Shown here piece by piece: positions 34,415 to 43,134 of a stretch of 64,000 nt of DNA. The first letter of the stretch is position 1. Each line of letters begins with the position of its first letter. Origin of the DNA: Actinomycetota bacterium (GTDB lineage Bacteria > Actinomycetota > Actinomycetes > Nanopelagicales > Nanopelagicaceae); assembly GCA_016870795.1 (NCBI GenBank), contig VGAJ01000002.1:1-64000 (forward strand), in the 5' to 3' direction. A program made the translations under genes and the position numbers. The notes beneath the pieces are model-generated. The model made no database searches, had not been told where the DNA came from, and was given only the letters and a program-made list of their open reading frames with translations.

Positions 34415-35518
34415 GTGAGCGTAATTCCTAACCCGCAAGCTTTTTATCTGCCCAGCGGACCCGTTGCAGTTTTGATGATCCATGGATTTAACGGCTCTCC
34501 TGCATCGATAAAGCCTTGGGCGCAGGGCCTTGCAGATCTTGGATTTAGCGTTGCAGCACCATGTCTTCCAGGCCATGGCACTACTTGGGAGGATATGAAT
34601 AACACCACTTGGCAACAATGGTATGAAGAAGTTGATAGAGAATTTACAAAGTTAAAGCAAAAACATGAGCGGGTATTTGTTGCTGGATTCTCTATGGGTG
34701 GTGCGCTCTCACTTCGTCTTGCAAGTATTAGAGGATCTGAGATTGAAGGTTTGATATTAATTAACCCTGCAATAAAAGATACCAGGCTTAGAGTAAAGCT
34801 TGTTCCACTCTTAAAGTATTTAGTTGGATCAATTAAAGGAAGTAGAAGTGATGTCGCAGCCCCTAATCCCCCGCGCCATAGCTATCTAAGGACTCCCCTA
34901 AAAGCATTTGATTCCCTGCAAAGGCTCTGGGCGTTAGTTAGGCAAGATCTATATTTAGTCGCTTTACCGCTTATGGTTGGTTATTCAATAAATGATCACG
35001 TAGTTGACCCTTCCAACTCTGAGCTCATTATTGATAATGTCTCATCGGTCGATATCAGGGAAGTAGTCTTTGAGAGATCGTTTCATAATGTGGCACTTGA
35101 TTATGACCTTGATATTTTGATTGAAGAGAGCAGAGTCTTCATAAACGATGTATTAAGCGGCGAAGTTGATAGAAGTGATAGCGGCAGCCTTGATGCTCAA
35201 TTTGAATCCATTGTTTCAGGGCTCTCACTTGATGAATCAGCTCCTACAACTTTTATTGATGAATTAGAGCAGATTGATGCTATCGAAAAATACCCCGGAG
35301 ATAACAAAGAGCTGCCGCAGCTAAGTAGCATTCAACGTGCAGCTCTCCTTGGAGTAATTGGTGGACCGATCTACATAATTGCAGTACAAATCCTTGGTTT
35401 AGACCTGCTTGGCCTTGGCCCTTGGCCTGGAGGATTTGCCCTAGCTGCTGGAATTTTTGCTTTCTTCTACCAAATCAAGCCAGATGCAGATGAAGATGGA
35501 GATGGATCTGCGATATGA
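34415..35518 (+). CDS. Alpha/beta hydrolase with C-terminal membrane hairpin
   Basis: Carboxylesterase-type hydrolase of about 367 residues. Oxyanion HGFNGSP (about 24-30), nucleophile elbow GFSMGG (Ser about 92), acid near NDHVVDPSN and His in RSFHNVALDYD. After an acidic linker (about 250-285) come two hydrophobic segments (about 297-320 and 326-343) and an acidic end DADEDGDG, a part usually absent from these esterases and suggesting membrane anchoring. GTG 34415 (MSVIPNPQAF) matches homologous N-termini; ATG 34406 is an in-frame alternative. It overlaps the next gene by 4 bp. Confidence 0.8.
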   Translation: MSVIPNPQAFYLPSGPVAVLMIHGFNGSPASIKPWAQGLADLGFSVAAPCLPGHGTTWEDMNNTTWQQWYEEVDREFTKLKQKHERVFVAGFSMGGALSLRLASIRGSEIEGLILINPAIKDTRLRVKLVPLLKYLVGSIKGSRSDVAAPNPPRHSYLRTPLKAFDSLQRLWALVRQDLYLVALPLMVGYSINDHVVDPSNSELIIDNVSSVDIREVVFERSFHNVALDYDLDILIEESRVFINDVLSGEVDRSDSGSLDAQFESIVSGLSLDESAPTTFIDELEQIDAIEKYPGDNKELPQLSSIQRAALLGVIGGPIYIIAVQILGLDLLGLGPWPGGFALAAGIFAFFYQIKPDADEDGDGSAI

Positions 35519-36492
35519 GTGAAAATTTTCGTTGGGGAATCTTAGGAACTGGAGGCATTGCAAGGGCATTTGCTAAAGATCTGACCTTTGCTAGTGGCCA
35601 TGAAGTAAGCGCTGTTGGATCTCGCTCTCTGGATAAGGCTTTAGATTTCAGTAAGGCACATGGTGGGGTTGCCTATGGCAGCTATGAAGAGCTGGTGGCA
35701 AGTGATGTGGATGCTATTTATGTTGCAACGCCTCATCCCATGCATGAACCAAATACGCTGCTTGCACTAAACGCGGGTAAAGCTGTTCTCTGTGAGAAAC
35801 CCTTTGCCGTTAATGCAGCCCAATCAGCCAGGATGATTTCACTGGCAAAGCAAAAAAACCTGCTCTTAGTTGAGGCGATGTGGTCTCGCTTCTTGCCACA
35901 CTACCGACTTATCAGGCAATTACTTGTAGCTGGCGAGCTTGGTGAAATCATCTCTATTTCTGCCGATCATGGCCAATTCCTTCCGCTACCAAAACATTAT
36001 CGTCTCCATGCTCCAGAGCTTGCAGGTGGCGCGCTTCTAGATCTTGGGGTCTATCCCATCTCACTTGCACATTTCATTCTAGGAAAACCTAATGAAATTC
36101 AAGTTACTGCTGAACTTACAGATACTGGAGTTGATGGCCATTGTTCAATATTTTTTGATTATCCAAGCAGCGCTGTAGCAAATTTATCTTGTACCATGTT
36201 AGTAAAGACTCCATGTGTGGCAGAGATAATTGGTAGCAAGGCACGGATAGAAATTGATAGCACTTTCTATAACCCAGCAAGTATGCGCTTGATAAAAACT
36301 AATGGCGAGGTAATTGATTATCCGAAAAATTATGAAGGCCATGGACTTCGAGAGCAGGCAATTGAATTTGCCAAGCTTTATAGAACTGGAGCAAAAGAAT
36401 CAGATCTAATTACTCATCAAGATAGCCAAGAGATTATGGAAATCATGGATCAGATAAGAAGTGAAATTGGAGTTAAATACCCCTTTGAGTAA
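35515..36492 (+). CDS. Gfo/Idh/MocA family oxidoreductase
   Basis: NAD(P)-dependent dehydrogenase, 325 residues. Rossmann motif GILGTGGIARAFAKDL, the family CEKPFAVNAAQSARM (about 92-106), and the C-terminal GGALLDLGVYPISLAHF resembling dihydrodiol/xylose dehydrogenases. Substrate unknown. The ATGA overlap with the hydrolase indicates translational coupling. Confidence 0.87.
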   Translation: MSENFRWGILGTGGIARAFAKDLTFASGHEVSAVGSRSLDKALDFSKAHGGVAYGSYEELVASDVDAIYVATPHPMHEPNTLLALNAGKAVLCEKPFAVNAAQSARMISLAKQKNLLLVEAMWSRFLPHYRLIRQLLVAGELGEIISISADHGQFLPLPKHYRLHAPELAGGALLDLGVYPISLAHFILGKPNEIQVTAELTDTGVDGHCSIFFDYPSSAVANLSCTMLVKTPCVAEIIGSKARIEIDSTFYNPASMRLIKTNGEVIDYPKNYEGHGLREQAIEFAKLYRTGAKESDLITHQDSQEIMEIMDQIRSEIGVKYPFE

Positions 36493-36494
36493 CT

Positions 36495-37439
36495 CTAGTT
36501 CCTAGCTAGATCTGCAACTCCAACCAGGCCTGCATCATTTCCTAATACCGCAGAGACAATAACTGGAGCTGGACGCTTGCCAGTAAAAGGAATCAGTTCA
36601 TTCATTGCTTGCCTCGTTGGATTTAAGAGAATATCTGCGGCATCAATTACTCCGCCACCGATAATAAATGCCTCTGGATCAAGGGATGCAACAAGGGATG
36701 CGCATAGTGCGCCAAGCCACTGGCCGGTGGTGTTAAAGGCAGCAATTGCAACGCTATCGCCATCTCTTGCAGCATCGCTTAAGTGTTTCCCAGTTAGCCC
36801 ATCAATAGTTGAATCGCCTCTTGCTAATAGGTTTCTAGCCATATCTGGTGAGGCAGCGATAGCTTCGCGGGCATGACGCAGAAGTGCATTTCCTGAGGCA
36901 TATTGCTCAAAGCATCCCCTAACGCCGCAGCCGCAGAGGTGTCCATTGGGAACTGCTCTGGTGTGACCAAACTCTGCGCCAATTCCATAGGCCCCGCGAT
37001 AGAGCTGATCATTAACAATTAATCCGCCACCTAAGCCAGTTCCTACAGTTAACATAATCACGGTTTGAAAATCTCTACCCGCTCCAAATTTTTTCTCGCC
37101 CCATGCTGCGCTATTTGCATCATTTTCTAAAACAACTCTTCTGCCAATTTGTTTCTCCAGCTGCTCAGTAAGGTTGACGCCATTCCACCCAGCAATATTT
37201 GGAGTGGCAAGCATTGTTTTGCGATCTGATGAAATAAATCCGGCTGCGCTAACGCCAACTGCTGAAATATCAAACTCTGAAATTAACTCGAGTGCTAGCT
37301 CTGCAATTGTGTCAGTTAGGGCCTGACCACCTTGAGGTGGAGTCTGCTTACGAGCACTTTTTACTATTTTGCCAGATGAGTCAACGACTCCGCCAAGAAC
37401 TTTGGTACCACCAACATCGATACCAAGTGCCAGAGACAT
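36495..37439 (-). CDS. glk: ROK family glucokinase
   Basis: ATP-dependent sugar kinase, 314 residues. ATP site LGIDVGGTKVLGGVVD, catalytic Asp in LENDANSAAWGE, TVGTGLGGGLIVN, and the ROK zinc motif GHLCGCGVRGCFEQYASG (CxCGxxGCxE). C-terminal FIIGGGVIDAADILL. It starts one base after the SRPBCC stop, so they are cotranscribed. Position beside SRPBCC and fadD15 is a frequent actinobacterial arrangement. Glucose as substrate is inferred from the family. Confidence 0.9.
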   Translation of the reverse strand: MSLALGIDVGGTKVLGGVVDSSGKIVKSARKQTPPQGGQALTDTIAELALELISEFDISAVGVSAAGFISSDRKTMLATPNIAGWNGVNLTEQLEKQIGRRVVLENDANSAAWGEKKFGAGRDFQTVIMLTVGTGLGGGLIVNDQLYRGAYGIGAEFGHTRAVPNGHLCGCGVRGCFEQYASGNALLRHAREAIAASPDMARNLLARGDSTIDGLTGKHLSDAARDGDSVAIAAFNTTGQWLGALCASLVASLDPEAFIIGGGVIDAADILLNPTRQAMNELIPFTGKRPAPVIVSAVLGNDAGLVGVADLARN

Positions 37440-37877
37440 TTAACCTTCGAGTTTCTGCTTTAACTCAGATAAAGATTGCTCAATAGTTGTTTTCTCTACT
37501 TTACGTCTCATCAGATCAGGAACTGGCATACTTAATGCGGTAGTAAGTGAGTAGGTGACAGTGACTGAGTCATCACCATTATCTTTAATCTCATACTTGC
37601 CATCCATCTGAGTCATCAGATCTGCCTCTTCAAGCGAGAAAGAAATTTCATTGGGAGCCTTGCTCCAGTCATAAACCAGAGTTGGACGATCTTTTAGAAC
37701 TCCTGCTTCAACTTTAAGCGTCAGTTTTGTAGGGCGGGATGAAGAATCGCGCTCCAAGACCTCGACAGTTTTAATTGCACTTGACCAGCTGGGATAGCCC
37801 TCAAGATTGAAGAGAATTTCGCGTACCTGCTCGATTGGAGCCTGGATTTGGGTTGAGTGAGATGAGTTATCGGCCAT
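37440..37877 (-). CDS. SRPBCC family protein (polyketide cyclase/START-like)
   Basis: A 145-residue lipid-binding-fold protein: IQAPIEQVREILFNLEGYPSW at the N-terminus is the typical SRPBCC beta-helix start, SLEEADLMTQMDGKYEI follows, and a long amphipathic C-terminal helix (about 115-143) closes the cavity. It matches the mycobacterial Rv2185c position next to fadD15, so lipid binding or delivery is plausible. Leaderless promoter: TAGCCT, 6 nt, ATG. Confidence 0.85.
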   Translation of the reverse strand: MADNSSHSTQIQAPIEQVREILFNLEGYPSWSSAIKTVEVLERDSSSRPTKLTLKVEAGVLKDRPTLVYDWSKAPNEISFSLEEADLMTQMDGKYEIKDNGDDSVTVTYSLTTALSMPVPDLMRRKVEKTTIEQSLSELKQKLEG

Positions 37878-37883
37878 GGGCAG

Positions 37884-37889
37884 AGGCTA
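37884..37889 (-). promoter_or_regulatory. -10 element of leaderless SRPBCC gene
   Basis: TAGCCT on the minus strand, 6 nt before ATG 37877. Confidence 0.55.
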
Positions 37890-37917
37890 CCTCTTCCCGT
37901 TACCTACCAGTAACCGC

Positions 37918-37923
37918 TAATTT
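37918..37923 (+). promoter_or_regulatory. -10 element of fadD15-like gene
   Basis: TAATTT, 7 nt, ATG 37931. Confidence 0.45.
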
Positions 37924-37930
37924 TGCCCCC

Positions 37931-39718
37931 ATGAGCGAATACTTCATTCCGGCCCTAGAGCCAAAAGCAACCCAAGGAAACCTAACTAACTTAGTAGCTG
38001 AGAGAGCCTGGTTTGAACCAGAGCGAATCTTGGTCTCACGTCCACTCGGTGATGGTTGGCAGCCGGTAAGCGCTCGTGAATTTGAAGCAGAGATTCGCGC
38101 CACAGCTAAAGGTCTTATTGCATCCGGAATCGGATTAGGCGATCGCGTAGCAATTATGGCTCGCACTCGTTATGAATGGACTGTACTTGATTTTGCTATC
38201 TGGTTTGCTGGCGCAGTAACAGTTCCAATCTATGAAACTTCATCACCTGAACAAGTTGATTGGATCCTCTCGGACTCAGCATCAGTTGCCATTATTGTTG
38301 AAACCCCACAACTTCGTGAAACTGTAACCCCCGTTCTCAATAGCAATGTCAAGAATTGTTGGGTGATAACAGAGAATGTCCTAGCGCAACTTGCATATCT
38401 TGGCCGTGATGTCTCTGATCAAGAAATAGATAATCGCAGAAATGCGCTAACTCCAGATTCTCTTGCAACCCTTATCTATACCTCTGGAACAACTGGAAAG
38501 CCAAAGGGCGTCTCACTTACCCATGGAAACTTTTTATCAGAGTGTGGAAATGTAGTTATGGGCGCTGCTGACTTATTTATGAAAGCTGGCGGCTCAACTC
38601 TGCTATTTCTTCCCGTTGCTCACGTCTTTGGTCGCATGGTGCAAATTGGCGCTATTCGCGCAGGTCTTCATCTTGCCCACTGCCCAGATCCGGTTGGCAG
38701 ACTTCCAATCGACCTTGCATCATTTAAACCGACCTTCGTTCTTGCTGTGCCAAGAATTTTTGAAAAGGTTTACAACGGAGCTGAGGCAAAAGCTGACGCA
38801 GCAGGAAAGGGTGCAATCTTTCGCAAGGCTGCAGCTATCGCTGTGGAATACAGCAAATCACTCGATAATGGCGGCCCGTCTCTAACTCTTAAGTTAAAAC
38901 ATGGCCTCTTTGATAAATTGGTTTATTCCAAGATTAGACATGGTCTTGGCGGAAGAGTTGAGGCTGCAATCTCAGGAGGTGCTCCACTCGGTGAGCGTTT
39001 AGGCCACTTCTATCGCGGCGCTGGAGTTAGAGTCCTTGAAGGTTATGGTTTAACCGAAACCACCGCTGGCGCAACCCTTAATTTATCTACTGCTCATAAA
39101 GTTGGTTCAGTTGGAAAACCCATCCCAGGAACCACAATCAAGATTGCCGAAGATGGCGAAGTCTTACTTAAGGGCCCAATTGTTATGCGCGGCTATTGGC
39201 AAAATGATGCGGCTAACAAAGAAGTTTTCACCGAAGATGGATATTTCCGCTCCGGTGATTTAGGAAAACTAGATGAAGAGGGCTTCCTCTATATCGTAGG
39301 TAGAAAGAAAGAGCTGATTGTTACATCAGGTGGAAAGAATGTTGCCCCTGCAGTTCTTGAAGATCGCTTACGCGCCCATCCCCTAGTTAGCCAATGCATA
39401 GTAGTTGGCGATAACCAGCCATATATCGCTGCACTAGTAACTATCGACCCTGATGCACTCAAGGGTTGGATTACTGCAAATAAAAAGGATGGTGCAACTC
39501 TCGCGGAGCTCACCAATGATCCTGATCTAATTGCAGTCATTCAAACTGCAGTTGATGAAGCTAACAAGGCAGTAAGCCGTGCTGAGTCAATTCGTAAGTT
39601 CACAATCTTGCCGGTTGATTTCACCATCGCCGGAGGTCATTTGACTGCCAAGTTGTCAGTTAAGCGTCACGTAGTCCATAAAGAGTTCGCGGCCGAGATC
39701 GCCGAACTCTTTGGCTAA
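37931..39718 (+). CDS. fadD15: Long-chain fatty-acid-CoA ligase (FadD15-like)
   Basis: AMP-forming acyl-CoA synthetase, 595 residues. P-loop YTSGTTGKPKGVSLTHGN (about 184), VLEGYGLTETTAGATLN, the ADP/AMP motif GYFRSGDLGKLDEEGFLYIVG and the hinge RKKELIVTSGGKNVAP (a VTSGGKNVAP insertion characteristic of the FadD15 group), with C-terminal catalytic Lys region TAKLSVKRH. The start at ATG 37931 (MSEYFIPALEP) follows TAATTT by 7 nt; an upstream in-frame TTG 37835 would run through the divergent promoter. It activates fatty acids for degradation or lipid assembly. Confidence 0.93.
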   Translation: MSEYFIPALEPKATQGNLTNLVAERAWFEPERILVSRPLGDGWQPVSAREFEAEIRATAKGLIASGIGLGDRVAIMARTRYEWTVLDFAIWFAGAVTVPIYETSSPEQVDWILSDSASVAIIVETPQLRETVTPVLNSNVKNCWVITENVLAQLAYLGRDVSDQEIDNRRNALTPDSLATLIYTSGTTGKPKGVSLTHGNFLSECGNVVMGAADLFMKAGGSTLLFLPVAHVFGRMVQIGAIRAGLHLAHCPDPVGRLPIDLASFKPTFVLAVPRIFEKVYNGAEAKADAAGKGAIFRKAAAIAVEYSKSLDNGGPSLTLKLKHGLFDKLVYSKIRHGLGGRVEAAISGGAPLGERLGHFYRGAGVRVLEGYGLTETTAGATLNLSTAHKVGSVGKPIPGTTIKIAEDGEVLLKGPIVMRGYWQNDAANKEVFTEDGYFRSGDLGKLDEEGFLYIVGRKKELIVTSGGKNVAPAVLEDRLRAHPLVSQCIVVGDNQPYIAALVTIDPDALKGWITANKKDGATLAELTNDPDLIAVIQTAVDEANKAVSRAESIRKFTILPVDFTIAGGHLTAKLSVKRHVVHKEFAAEIAELFG

Positions 39719-40316
39719 ATCTAAACCAGAGACCCAAGAGAGCACTCTTCGCCTAGATTTGGCTCGCCGTCTCCATGAGACTTTGGCCCAAGAGCTAGCT
39801 GTAATTGGCTATCAGCTCGATGAAATGATTGGTGATGCAAATTTAGATAAGAAGCATCGAATTGCGCTACGTAAGATTCGATTTTCGATAAGTCAAACGA
39901 CTAAGTCTTTTCGCGATCAGATCTACCAATTAAGGCTCACCTCAAGGGAGCAACTATCTAAGCAAGTAGTGGAGATATTAGGTGAGATCAAGCTAGCGGC
40001 CGACTTTAACTATCCAGAATTTGATCCAAAGGTTGAAGAGGCCTTAAGTCAGATAATTTTGGAGCTAGCAAGAAATACATCTCGCCACTCTAAAGCAACT
40101 TGCTTCTATCTCAACTTTAAAGAGAATGAAGAGAGCATCGAGTTTGAAATCGGCGATGATGGAATTGGCGGAGTAAAACCTAAAGATTTTCGATTTGGTT
40201 TAGCAAGTATTGATGAGCTACTGATCCAAATCTCATCTTCCTACTCCAGCTCCTCAAAGAGCGATGGTAGTAACTTTAAATTCCAGATTAGAAAATCTGG
40301 GAGCAATAATGCTTAA
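39711..40316 (+). CDS. Short cytosolic histidine kinase (HisKA_3 type)
   Basis: NarL-type sensor kinase core without any sensor or membrane segment, 201 residues. H-box RRLHETLAQELAVIGYQLDEM (phospho-His about residue 22), coiled helices to about 90, then a small HATPase with N-box ELARNTSRHSKAT, G1 GDDGIGG and G2 GLASIDEL. A Ser-rich loop (SSSYSSSSKSDGS) precedes the last strand. The TTG start overlaps the fadD15 stop, and its end overlaps the regulator gene by 8 bp. The signal must come through a partner or the cytoplasm; the input is unknown. Confidence 0.82.
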   Translation: MAKSKPETQESTLRLDLARRLHETLAQELAVIGYQLDEMIGDANLDKKHRIALRKIRFSISQTTKSFRDQIYQLRLTSREQLSKQVVEILGEIKLAADFNYPEFDPKVEEALSQIILELARNTSRHSKATCFYLNFKENEESIEFEIGDDGIGGVKPKDFRFGLASIDELLIQISSSYSSSSKSDGSNFKFQIRKSGSNNA

Positions 40317-40923
40317 GGTATTGGTAGTCGATGATCACACTATGGTTAGAGAAGGCCTGCGCCGTTTAATTGCCGGCGACGAAGAAATCTGTGTGATTGG
40401 CGAAGCAGGATCTAAGAGAGAAGCATTTGCGCAGATATCGCATCTAAATCCAGATGTGATTGTTGTTGATTTAAATCTGCCTGATGGCAATGGCCTTGAA
40501 GTGGTGGCTTGGGCCAGATCTCTCTCCCAGCGTATTGGAATAGTGGTTTTAACTATGTCTAATATGCCAGAGCATGTTCTAGCATCAATGCAATCAGGGG
40601 CGAGCTCTCATGTTGATAAAGCATCGCCAAGCAGTGAGCTACTAAGTGCTATAAAGGCAAGTTCAGTTAAGCCTCTAAGTTTTACCGCAAGAAAATTGAC
40701 TCAAGCAATCGATGCTAAAAATCGAGAAGTAGGACTTACCCCAAGAGAGCTAGAGATCCTTGAAAAGCTTCCAACCGGTGATACTGTCCTTGAAATAGCA
40801 GCTCAATTATTTGTAACCGAATCGACAGTAAAGACTCACCTGGCATCAATCTATAAGAAGTTTGGCGCAAAAAATCGCGTTCAATGTATAAACACAGCCA
40901 GGAAAACTGGCCTACTTCCCTGA
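40309..40923 (+). CDS. NarL/LuxR-type response regulator
   Basis: Two-domain regulator of 204 residues. Receiver: KVLVVDDHTMVREGLRRL, phospho-Asp in VIVVDLNLPDGNGLE (about residue 53), VVLTMSN switch Thr and HVDKASPS with the conserved Lys. Output: LuxR HTH with LTPRELEILEKL and TESTVKTHLASIYKKFGAKNR. ATG 40309 is chosen because it begins the receiver strand exactly and overlaps the kinase gene by 8 bp; a longer in-frame start at 40264 would add unrelated residues. Targets unknown. Its 3' end overlaps the convergent mannosyltransferase gene by 12 bp. Confidence 0.9.
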   Translation: MLKVLVVDDHTMVREGLRRLIAGDEEICVIGEAGSKREAFAQISHLNPDVIVVDLNLPDGNGLEVVAWARSLSQRIGIVVLTMSNMPEHVLASMQSGASSHVDKASPSSELLSAIKASSVKPLSFTARKLTQAIDAKNREVGLTPRELEILEKLPTGDTVLEIAAQLFVTESTVKTHLASIYKKFGAKNRVQCINTARKTGLLP

Positions 40924-42063
40924 TATTTCCAATAGTTCATTAAAAGCGCTCGACCAAATATCCCAACTCCAATTGTTCTCAACCCAGAGTCTTCCGGCTT
41001 CGCCCATCTCTTTTGCTACCTTCGGATTATCGATTAAAGAAAGCACTCGATTAGCGATCTGATTGATATCCATGCCATCTACAACATATCCAGTTTTGCC
41101 ATCAATTAGAGCATCTGGAGCTCCGCCAGAGCTTCCAGCAATAACTGGAAGAGCGCAGGCACTTGCCTCTAGATAAGCAATTCCAAGGCCTTCAACTTCA
41201 AGACCCATGAGGCGAGATCTTGATGGCATGACAAATAGATCGGCCGCGTTTAGATACTTTGGAAGATCTGCATAGGCAATACTTCCAAGAAAGATCACTG
41301 AATCTTCTATGCCATACTTTGCAACTAGCGAGTCAAGCTTTGCTTTTCGAGGACCTTGGCCAATAAATAGCAATTTAGCATCAGGCCGCTTAGCCAGAAT
41401 CTTAGGCATCGCGGTGATTAACTTATCTTGACCTTTTCTATGAACTAATCTTCCCACCGATAAAATTAATGGCTCCGAGCCAATCTTTAATTCAGCTCTG
41501 ACTGCATTAACCTTTGATGGATCTCGCTCTGGCTTAAAGTGATTTATATCGATTCCAGGAGCAATTTTTACTAACTTAGCCTTATCTTTAAAGTGCTTCG
41601 CAATAACTGTTCCAGTGTAATCGCCTAGAAAGGTTAGAACGTCAACGCTTCTAGAAATCTCCTTCATTGCAAAGTTAAAGGGAAAAACCTTTGACCACCA
41701 GACCTCATGTCCATGGCTTAGAGCAACAATTTTCTTGACATTACCTGCTCTTAAAAACCTGGCAGAGATTGCAAGTGGAGCTGCAGCTCCAAACCAAATC
41801 TTCTCTACTTTGCTCTGCTTTATAACTCTTCTAACTGCTCTTATTACCCCAGGGGTAGGCAGCAATATCTTGGATGAGTCGCGAATTACCTCAACGCCAA
41901 AGTTTTCAAGCCACTTCTTATCAAAGCTCTCACTACCAACTTGCTTAGAGGTGTAGACAATAACCTCGCCTTTTGGCATTCTTTCAAGAAGGCCAATAAT
42001 GAAAGTTTCTATTCCTCCTGCGCGCGGGCCAAAATCATTGGTCAGAAGCAATATTGAAGGCAT
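40912..42063 (-). CDS. pimB: GT4 glycosyltransferase, PimB'-type mannosyltransferase
   Basis: GT-B fold glycosyltransferase of 383 residues. N-terminal LLTNDFGPRAGGIETFIIGLLERMP, donor-side SVGRLVHRKGQDKLI, SRSRLMGLEVEGLGIAYLEASACALPVIAG with the EX7E-like acid pair, and GKTGYVVDGMD. Family position between fadD15 and an NlpC/P60 gene equals mycobacterial pimB' (Rv2188c), which adds the second mannose to phosphatidylinositol monomannoside from GDP-mannose on the cytoplasmic face. Leaderless promoter: TAGAAT, 6 nt, ATG. Assignment rests on synteny plus family. Confidence 0.8.
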   Translation of the reverse strand: MPSILLLTNDFGPRAGGIETFIIGLLERMPKGEVIVYTSKQVGSESFDKKWLENFGVEVIRDSSKILLPTPGVIRAVRRVIKQSKVEKIWFGAAAPLAISARFLRAGNVKKIVALSHGHEVWWSKVFPFNFAMKEISRSVDVLTFLGDYTGTVIAKHFKDKAKLVKIAPGIDINHFKPERDPSKVNAVRAELKIGSEPLILSVGRLVHRKGQDKLITAMPKILAKRPDAKLLFIGQGPRKAKLDSLVAKYGIEDSVIFLGSIAYADLPKYLNAADLFVMPSRSRLMGLEVEGLGIAYLEASACALPVIAGSSGGAPDALIDGKTGYVVDGMDINQIANRVLSLIDNPKVAKEMGEAGRLWVENNWSWDIWSSAFNELLEISGK

Positions 42064-42069
42064 TATTAA

Positions 42070-42075
42070 ATTCTA
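42070..42075 (-). promoter_or_regulatory. -10 element of leaderless pimB
   Basis: TAGAAT on the minus strand, 6 nt before ATG 42063, in the 22-bp gap behind the NlpC/P60 gene. Confidence 0.55.
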
Positions 42076-42085
42076 CTGATCAACT

Positions 42086-43102
42086 CTAGAGTCGACGCGC
42101 TCCTACATACTTTTTCCGACCAAAGTAGTTTCCAAACTCTGCAATCTGCACTTTAGCTCCAGGTCTTGGCGCGTGGACCATCTTGTCCTTGCCTATGTAG
42201 ATCCCAACGTGAGATATGGGAGTGCCGAAGAAGACTAGGTCGCCTGCTTGGAGATTATTTCTTGAAATCGATCTTCCATAACCAAATTGCGCCCGGGATG
42301 AGTGTGGCAATTTAACCCCAGATTGTTGAAAGGCGCGCATAGTCAGCCCTGAGCAATCCCAACGAATTGGCCCCGCTGCTCCCCATACATAATTATCACC
42401 AATTTGTTTAACGGCATACCGTAGGGCAGTTCCAGCTCTTCCCGATACTGCATTGGCAAGCTTTGCCTGCTCCTCTGAGTATCTTTGTCGCTCCGCTGCA
42501 TCCATCGCCTGAAGCTTGAGAATTTTCTCTCGATCTGCTTTCTCCAGTTTTGATAATAACTTTTCAGCTTGCGCAAGTTTGGCTTCAACTTGAGCTGCTT
42601 GAGCTCGATAGCGTGCCTCTGCTGCTTGAACCAATCTAACTTTGTCGCTGACTGTTAGTGATGTGGCATCAAGGCGCTGTTTAGCGGTGGCATACTTTCG
42701 AAGCTCTAGCGATTGCTTTCTAGTTACATCCTCTAGCGAACCAGCAGCTGAGAGATAAAGGGTTGGGTCTGAGGAGAAGAGCAGCTCTAAACCTTCACCA
42801 AGCCCCGTTGATTTATATCGGGCAACTGCGATTGCGGAAAGTGATTTCTCAATCGATTCAACGCTAGCTTTCTGAAGATCTGCCTCTTGGCGCACCGACT
42901 CTAATTGGGATTTAAGTCTGGCTAATTGAATCTTGGCAGCTTGGGCATTCTCTCCGGCTTCAGCGGCATCTTCTTGAAGGCGTTCAACCTCTGCCCGGAC
43001 TGCAACTAAGTCAACGCTTGGGGCAGCGCTAGATGTTGGAAGAAGGGTGATAGCTAAAACTAGACCCAAGAAAGGCGTTAGCCACCGAAGAGCCAATTTC
43101 AT
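42086..43102 (-). CDS. Secreted NlpC/P60 peptidoglycan endopeptidase (RipA/Rv2190c-like)
   Basis: Cell wall hydrolase of 338 residues. Signal peptide about residues 1-27 (WLTPFLGLVLAITLLPTSSAAP), long coiled-coil (about 30-215; many Ala, Glu, Lys, Gln), then NlpC/P60 domain with the nucleophile in WDCSGLTMRAFQQSG, HSSRAQF, GDLVFFGTPISHVGIYIG (catalytic His) and HAPRPGAKV. It cleaves peptide crosslinks between D-Glu and the diamino acid. ATG 43102 is chosen because TAGCCT ends 6 nt upstream; GTG 43105 is adjacent in frame. Position equals mycobacterial Rv2190c. Confidence 0.9.
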   Translation of the reverse strand: MKLALRWLTPFLGLVLAITLLPTSSAAPSVDLVAVRAEVERLQEDAAEAGENAQAAKIQLARLKSQLESVRQEADLQKASVESIEKSLSAIAVARYKSTGLGEGLELLFSSDPTLYLSAAGSLEDVTRKQSLELRKYATAKQRLDATSLTVSDKVRLVQAAEARYRAQAAQVEAKLAQAEKLLSKLEKADREKILKLQAMDAAERQRYSEEQAKLANAVSGRAGTALRYAVKQIGDNYVWGAAGPIRWDCSGLTMRAFQQSGVKLPHSSRAQFGYGRSISRNNLQAGDLVFFGTPISHVGIYIGKDKMVHAPRPGAKVQIAEFGNYFGRKKYVGARRL

Positions 43103-43108
43103 CACGTT

Positions 43109-43114
43109 AGGCTA
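43109..43114 (-). promoter_or_regulatory. -10 element of leaderless NlpC/P60 gene
   Basis: TAGCCT on the minus strand, 6 nt before ATG 43102. Confidence 0.55.
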
Positions 43115-43134
43115 ACTGCGAAAGTAAGGCCAGC

